This document shows, in pieces, positions 58,292-64,000 of a stretch of DNA of 64,000 nt (positions are counted from its first letter, which is position 1; the number at the start of each line of letters is the position of its first letter). The DNA is from Lasioglossum baleicum. Taxonomy: Eukaryota > Arthropoda > Insecta > Hymenoptera > Halictidae. Location: the NCBI RefSeq assembly GCF_051020765.1, contig NC_134941.1, positions 2,480,001-2,544,000 on the forward strand, given 5' to 3'. The position numbers were made by a program, and so were the translations under genes. The notes under the pieces are model-generated. The model was given only the letters and a program-made list of their open reading frames with translations. It did no database searches and was not told the DNA's origin.

Positions 58292-59945
58292 CTAAACTGC
58301 TTGCCGCTTATACGTGGTTTCGCTATTTTCACTGATAAGTGTCCAACAATAGTCTGCAAGCATCGCACATAAGTCTTTCCCTTGATAACGTTTTTCAATT
58401 ACTGAAATATCTTGATGAAAGCGTTCTCCATGTTCATCACTCACGTCACCAAGATTCGCAGGAAAAAAGTCTAAATGCGAATGCAAGAAATGTATCTTGA
58501 GTGACATATTGCATCCTAGTTTTTGGCAATTTTTTAAAAGTTTATTCACTATGGGCACATAGTTTTCCGATCTATTGTTCCCAAGAAAATTGTTAATTGT
58601 TTCCAAAAATGAAGTCCACACTTTTTTTTCTAGTTTATTTAATTTTTCACTAAAATTACTGTCTTTAAGTAACTGTCGTATTTGGGGACCGATAAATATA
58701 CCTTTTTTTATTTTGGCATCAGAAATTCTAGGACATTTGGTTTTCAAATATTCAAATTCGTGTCCAGTTTTGTCCATAGCTTTCACAAAATTTTTCATTA
58801 TTCCCAACTTTATATGCAATGGTGGCAAAATAACGTCTTCTGCATTAATCAGATTTTCATATTTTATATTTTTTGATCCTGGAGTTGAGTGTTTTCGTTT
58901 TGGACAATCTTTTCGCAGGTAATGTTGATTTCTTGCTCTGCTGTCCCACTCGCAAAGAAAGCAGCAATATTTTGTGTATCCCGCTTGAAGACCGAGCAAT
59001 ATGACTACCACTTTTAAGTCTGCACAAATTTTCCACTTATATTTATCATAGTTAATTTTGCATAACACGGTCTTTAGGGATTCGTAGCATTCTTTCATTT
59101 TCACCGAATATGCAATGGGGATGGACGGATATACATATATTAGTAATGTGCAGTAATACTACTTTCAAACTTGTTTTTGATGGATCGATAAATAGCCGCC
59201 ATTCGGTTCCAATATGTTCAAAACCAAGTGTTCTTGCGAGAGAATTAATGTCAGTACAAATGCATAAGTCATCGGACATCAAGAAATACTGCTGGAATTT
59301 ATGCTGCCGGGTTCTAAAGTGGGTGATTTTTGTTGAACTGTATAATAAATTCCATCCTTGTAGGCGCGATCCAAAAAGCTCTGCTTCTTCCTTCGTTAAA
59401 TTTAAATCTCTCACGAGATCATCGAGGTCCGGCTGTGTTAATAAATGCAGCTCTTTCGAATGTGGTGAATTATATTTTTCAGTGTCTTGAGTTTCTTCTT
59501 GTTTTTCTTCGGTTGCGTCAAATGCCTGAGGTATTTTTGCAGGAGATTTAGGCACAGGGAATTCTTCCGAATAAGTAACTGGCCGAATAGCGGAAGGCAC
59601 ATTAGCATACACAATTTTGTCTTTATATTTTTTATTGAACCCACATATTTTTGTTAAACAAAAAAAGCAGTCCGTCGTATGATTTGTGGGCTCCCTCCAT
59701 ACCATTGGTATTGCGAAGGGCATTTTTCTAGTTCCACCCCTCAGCCACGCTAGGAGAACGTTGGCACAACGCTGGCAGGAAGTATGAGGAGCCCAATCTT
59801 TATCCTGGTCTCCAAGTTTGCATTGAAAATAATTTTCATATGCAAATTTTAATGTAGGAGATATGACCCCGCATTTTGACTTTAAAACAACTTCGCCACA
59901 AATATAACAGAAAGAGTCCGGTTTATTTATACACTTTCACGACAT
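58292..59945 (-). pseudogene. Transposase-like ORF of the CACTG element, decayed
   Basis: Reading down from an ATG at 59945, the frame has a TGA as codon 3, then a Cys finger (CYICGE ... CQRCANVLLAWLRGG), then a region from MPFAIPMVW to IFGENE (59723-59085). A one-base frameshift near 59085-59104 leads into the main block (59104-58292) with LPPLHIKLGIMKNFVKAMDK, FLGNNRSENY, MSLKIHFLHSHLDFFPANLG and DEHGERFHQDISVIEKRYQG. This is the pattern of an abundant, usually unnamed transposon protein in arthropod and hydra genomes. I could not assign a DDE triad. The stop and the frameshift make this copy inactive. Confidence 0.85.
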
Positions 59946-60613
59946 TATATAATATTATATTATATAAAACAATATTAATACATATATGTATACACACACT
60001 ACATTTGTTGCGGATAGATACAATAGGCGTGGGATGGTTTATGGACGTATGGTGAAAATGTATATAAAAGTCTGCTCTTTCGCGTGGTATACTTTAATTT
60101 TTCGCTGGGGACCCTTTTTTGAGATAAATTCGAAAATATCCACAAAAATTGGAGCAAAAGTGGTGTCTCTCCGTCTTTAATCATTGTTTAAACATGTTTA
60201 AACAATCATAATCTATTAATATTGGATATCACTGTATTCGGGAAAGTCTACAGAATCTTTTGCTGTAAACAACAATTCAATATCTTTTATAATAACATCG
60301 CAATATTTGTTTAAAGTTGAAAAATATGTTTTTTTTCAAAGCCATGTTTTTCAAAAACTGTGCGTATAGGGAAAATAATTAAAAACAGATTTGGAATCAG
60401 CGCAAAAAACTCTATAAGAAGGACCCAACAGTATATTGAAATCAAATTTGGTGTTGGACAGTATTATGAGAAGCAGGAATAACACATTGATTTTATCCCT
60501 TAACAACTTTGTTACATTAAAAAAAACATTACAACATTCTTGAATTTGTTAGATCCTACTCTTTTATATTTCGGCCAACTAAATTCTTCATAAATGCATA
60601 AAGATCCGCAGTT

Positions 60614-61686
60614 TAATGATTACAATGCACAGTGGGCCAGAATCGCATAAAGGTGGTGAAAATTCACATTTATTGTATGTACTATCAGTGTGTCAATGCC
60701 GCTCGTTGTTTATAAATATATTAGTTTGTTACCAAGATACAGACCATCAAATTTGACGAAATTTCAAGCTCTTCAATTTCTTGTAAATTAGAAAGATAAT
60801 GTACTAGGGATACATAGAGTTTATCTTAAAAAAGAACTAAAATAAAACATTTCATTCCTAAAGTGACAAACACAAACTTTCCACAGAAATAAAATAAAAT
60901 ACGTGCATTTTTCGTATTCAACAAATCAAGAAACATAAAAATGCCAATTTCCATAAAAGTTTTATTGCATTTAGATATATTTTGACCAGCTTTTTCGAAA
61001 AATGGCCCCACGGTGCGACGACGCGACACTCGCGCGCCATCAACGCGATCAACATTGCAGAAAGAGTTATGATACAGGTGTTATCCCGACGATTGAACGA
61101 ATTGTTTCCCGGGAAGTGGAGAAATCAGGGATTCCCTGCGGCATCGAATCGTCTCGACGATTTTTCACGAGGAAACGGTGGCTGATCGAGGCGTCCTTAT
61201 TTCGATCGGGGATTCTCGTGATTTCCGCGAAATCCCTGCGAATACCGGAGATATCAAAAAATTGTGTAAGCCCTTTCGGCGACAATCCGATTATCCGCGT
61301 TTCATAGAATTCTCGCAGGGCGGCGCGGTTTTAAGCCGGAGAAGCCGGACTAATTTTCGGGAGCCAGCGGAAGGAAGTTGGTTTAAATTCTTAATGAGAC
61401 GAGACTACATCGGCCGGGAATATTCCCCTCCCATTCGGTCGAGTCAAAGTTTGTCTAAGTTATTGAGGCACTTTGATAGAAAAAGTGGGAACGAAATTAG
61501 CGGCATTCGCGACGGAAAAGTTCAGTCGTCGACGGCTGATGTGGGACAAGACTGTATTCTTAGAGACGTTTTATTCTTTACGCGTGGACTTCATCATTTT
61601 CATCACTACCAATAAGCTGGAAGCATCAATTTCTGAAGCTGGCTAAGGACCATTTCGGCTCTAATCGTCTTATTTTTTTATATCTA
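60614..61686. other. Unassigned sequence with a possible Transib fragment
   Basis: CACAGTGGGCCAGAATC begins at 60628, and an inverted GGCCCCACGGTG ends at 61015; they could be ends of a further Transib-like element of 388 bp, but the flanking 5-mers (caatg, cgacg) do not match. From about 60990 to 61620 the sequence is GC-richer; ORFs up to 145 codons there resemble no known protein. Confidence 0.4.
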
Positions 61687-62350
61687 CAGTGGGTGTACAA
61701 AGTATTCGTACACCTTTTAAAAACTAATAGCTTTTTTATAATTGTACCAAACGACCTGATTTTTTCTAGAATCAATTAGAAGCATTGGTTTACGAAATGA
61801 TGTGCAAAAAAGATTTTTCAGAAATTATAATTTACAAGGTTACATGCAAAAATAAAGAAGGGACTTTTTAAAACTTTTTTATTAGAGCCGTTAAAGAAAA
61901 TTTAAAATATATGTTTTGTAGATCTATAGTTGTTACACACATGCTGAAAATTTCATCAAAATCGATTATCATACACACGAGCTACAAGCGATTAAAAATG
62001 GTGAAAATCGTAGTTTTACGCGACTTTTGATCAATTTCTGCTTCAAATCCACAAAATCGTACATCTTTCGATGCGTGTCGTTTTTTCCTGCGTCAACCGA
62101 TTCCGATGAAATTTTCAGCATGTGTATAACTAACATAGATCTACAAAACGTATATTTTAAATTTTCATTAAGGGCCCTAATGAAAAAATTAAAAAAATGC
62201 CTTTTTTATTTTTGCCTGTAACGTTGTAAATTATAATTTTTGGAAAATCTTCAATGCTTCTAATTGATTATAAAAAATCAGGATGTTGGGTACAATTATA
62301 AAAAAGTTATTGGTTTTTAAAAGGTGTGCGAATACTTTGTACACCCACTG
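61687..62350. mobile_element. 664-bp palindromic MITE, TA target
   Basis: Ends CAGTGGGTGTACAAAGTATT and AATACTTTGTACACCCACTG with TA at 61685-61686 and 62351-62352. Arms pair almost throughout. Its interior is related to the intron 9 MITE at 40098-40779. Confidence 0.9.
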
Positions 62351-62502
62351 TACATATTTTTCCAGCGAGGACTCGTTGTCTCATCTCCATCTTTTTTCTA
62401 TGTTTCAATAACGATAATGAAAAGTAACTTTTAGCACCTATCTTATTCCATTTCTTTATCAATTATATACATTATAACATTGATTTTTATTGACTTGATA
62501 AG

Positions 62503-62696
62503 GTCGTAAAACAATTTTCATACAAAATAAAAATGATCTGTGTTAATTGCAACACATGAGCTACATAGACATCCTTTTCCTTAATAATTTGATTAAGTTG
62601 CAAATAATGCCACAGTGCTTTTATATTTTTTGAATGTTCTTATCGTTTCCCGTTTGACCCATTCGTTTGTGTCATAAATGCATCAAATCCGCAGTC
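62503..62696. repeat. GACTGCGG MITE copy, left end decayed
   Basis: Ends GCATCAAATCCGCAGTC. The interior has the CAAAATAAAAATGAT segment near the left side; the first bases are no longer recognisable. Confidence 0.65.
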
Positions 62697-62773
62697 TGTT
62701 TATAAGATGCGCTTTATTCTTACAATTAGTCATACAGGTCGAATGTTTATTACAGTTTTATATGTAATATGTA

Positions 62774-62970
62774 GACAGTGGATCTTTATGCAAAATAAAA
62801 ACTTTGTACCCGAATTGCAACAAACTTAAGTGAAATGGAAATCTATTTTCTTTCTTCATATGTTTAACAGGTTGAAAATAATATGGTAGCATTTCTAAAT
62901 TCTTCTAATATTTTTAGTATCTTAAATTACGCCTATTCATTTTGGTCATAAACGCATAAAATCCGCTGTC
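62774..62970. repeat. GACAGTGG MITE copy, complete
   Basis: Begins GACAGTGGATCTTTATGCA and ends GCATAAAATCCGCTGTC, with TA directly outside both ends. Confidence 0.85.
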
Positions 62971-64000
62971 TAGTAACATGAAACATCGCCGAAATTATGT
63001 ACGTTTCTAAAAAATATTTTTTGGAAACAAACAATTTTTAATTGACCGTCCGATAGAAATACAAACTCAGAATTTTCTCATGTTCAGATAGACATGATAA
63101 AACAGAAAAGTATAATGAAGTTGCAACTATTTATTCAACATACAAGCAGAGCATTTGAAAAAGAAACAAAGACGAATGATGGACACTATATAAAACAGTA
63201 TAAAAAAGAATAAAAATAATTTTCCTAATTTTACTTTATTATTAACGCTGAGAAACTAAGCCCCGGTATTTATGCAGAGAATCATTTGAGCACATTCATT
63301 TGTTCAATTCTGACACATTTTTAAAAAATAATAATTTGCCTAAAATGGAAAAATTTGTTTAATCTCGCACACATAAATGAGGACAAATTATTTTTTCCGT
63401 AATATTCCGCACGAATTGAATAACATATTCTGTAGTTAATGAGTTCGACAAGTAATTGAAACATTTTATTGTAATTAGAAAATACCAATCAAATTGCCTT
63501 AAATAATTCATTAAAATCTTCGTCCGTGGACAGCCTCTGAATCCATTAAGCAGATTCGCATTTTTCGCGGCGATAAAAAAAAAGAGAAACATCGTATCCG
63601 GTATTATGCAAATTTCCGGAGTGTAGGACATGCCATTAAAATGGGAAATGACGAATGACGACGATTTAACGTCAAACAGCGGCACCTGTGGCAATCCTTT
63701 GGGTGTTGCGAGAAGTATGTAGAAGCCGGGCAGGATCTTGAAGGAACAATCTCGAGGATGCTATAGATCCTGGACCCATTCGAAGCCGCGAATTAAGTCA
63801 TTAAATGATAGGTTTGCCGAGTTATTTATGACTGTAAGCTGGGAGCTTGTGTTGCCACGTGCTATAAATTATGGAAAAATTTATTGGTGGATCAGTGGCA
63901 TAGAAACAAGTAATCTTAAAATATTTATTACATAGGGGAATAATACTCGAACAGAGAAAATATGGGGCACACGCTATATTCTTTAAATTGCTTTCATATT
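62971..64000. other. Unassigned right edge of the window
   Basis: AT-rich to about 63500, then somewhat GC-richer to 63900. ORFs of 65-111 codons on both strands resemble nothing known. No repeat end recognised. Confidence 0.4.

Larger units (their letters stand above)
56702..60463. mobile_element. CACTG-ended coding transposon, 3.76 kb
   Basis: Starts CACTGTCCAACACC and ends inverted GGTGTTGGACAGTA (last base mutated from G), flanked by TTA at 56699-56701 and 60464-60466. The termini are inverted over about 400 bp (from about 60060 to 60463 on the right). The left terminal region, once the Transib insertion at 57247-57908 is removed, matches the arm of the foldback element at 14803-15540. 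It encodes one decayed transposase-like protein on the minus strand. CACT ends and a 3-bp duplication suggest the CACTA/Mirage/Chapaev group; the exact family is uncertain. Confidence 0.88.
56658..60613. repeat. GACTGCGG MITE copy split by the CACTG transposon
   Basis: The left piece 56658-56701 begins GACTGCGGATCTTTATGCA and the right piece 60464-60613 ends GCATAAAGATCCGCAGTT. The two halves are separated exactly by the CACTG element and its TTA duplication. Joined, they have the usual length of about 200 bp. Confidence 0.85.

Overview
The window is insect nuclear DNA, most likely from a hymenopteran such as an ant or bee. The lineage is inferred, not proven. The support is an AT-rich background, one intron-containing host gene, and a very dense load of small DNA transposons (mariner, hAT, Transib-like, PIF/Harbinger-like and CACTA-like). 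I see no bacterial or phage feature, no tRNA or rRNA and no CRISPR array.

The only host gene I can support lies on the + strand at 19066-41927. It is an ortholog of DNAI2, the WD-repeat intermediate chain 2 of the axonemal outer dynein arm. I rebuilt ten coding exons. Their splice phases agree and they sum to 2778 nt, or 925 codons plus stop. Residues 1 to about 590 follow the DNAI2 plan: a short N-terminal domain with an EGGWPKEINP motif, five WD-type strand ends, then a charged helical tail. Residues about 591-925 are a lineage-specific tail: first strongly Lys/Arg-rich with a small Cys cluster, then Ser/Glu/Asp-rich. Coding sequence is about 2.8 kb of the 22.9 kb locus; the introns are filled with transposons and local duplications.

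The left flank (1-19065) has no gene I can support. It holds a hAT element (286-938), several TA-flanked palindromic MITEs, a hAT MITE (13106-13370) and a 2.06 kb foldback element (14803-16862). The right flank (41928-64000) is a repeat landscape. It has three tandem-repeat arrays, nested MITEs, an internally deleted mariner (50577-51160) and a cluster of Transib-like elements abutting at CGCCG target sites (52699-55492). It also has a 3.76 kb CACTG-ended transposon with a decayed transposase (56702-60463), which is the probable parent of the foldback element.

One MITE family of about 200 bp (ends GACTGCGG or GACAGCGG, TA target) occurs about 19 times across the window. Several insertions are nested, so their relative order can be read: a GACTGCGG MITE was split by the CACTG element, which was in turn invaded by a Transib-like element. 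The most interesting structure is the Transib cluster, whose ends start with the exact V(D)J recombination-signal heptamer CACAGTG and in one case carry a 23-bp spacer followed by a nonamer-like sequence.
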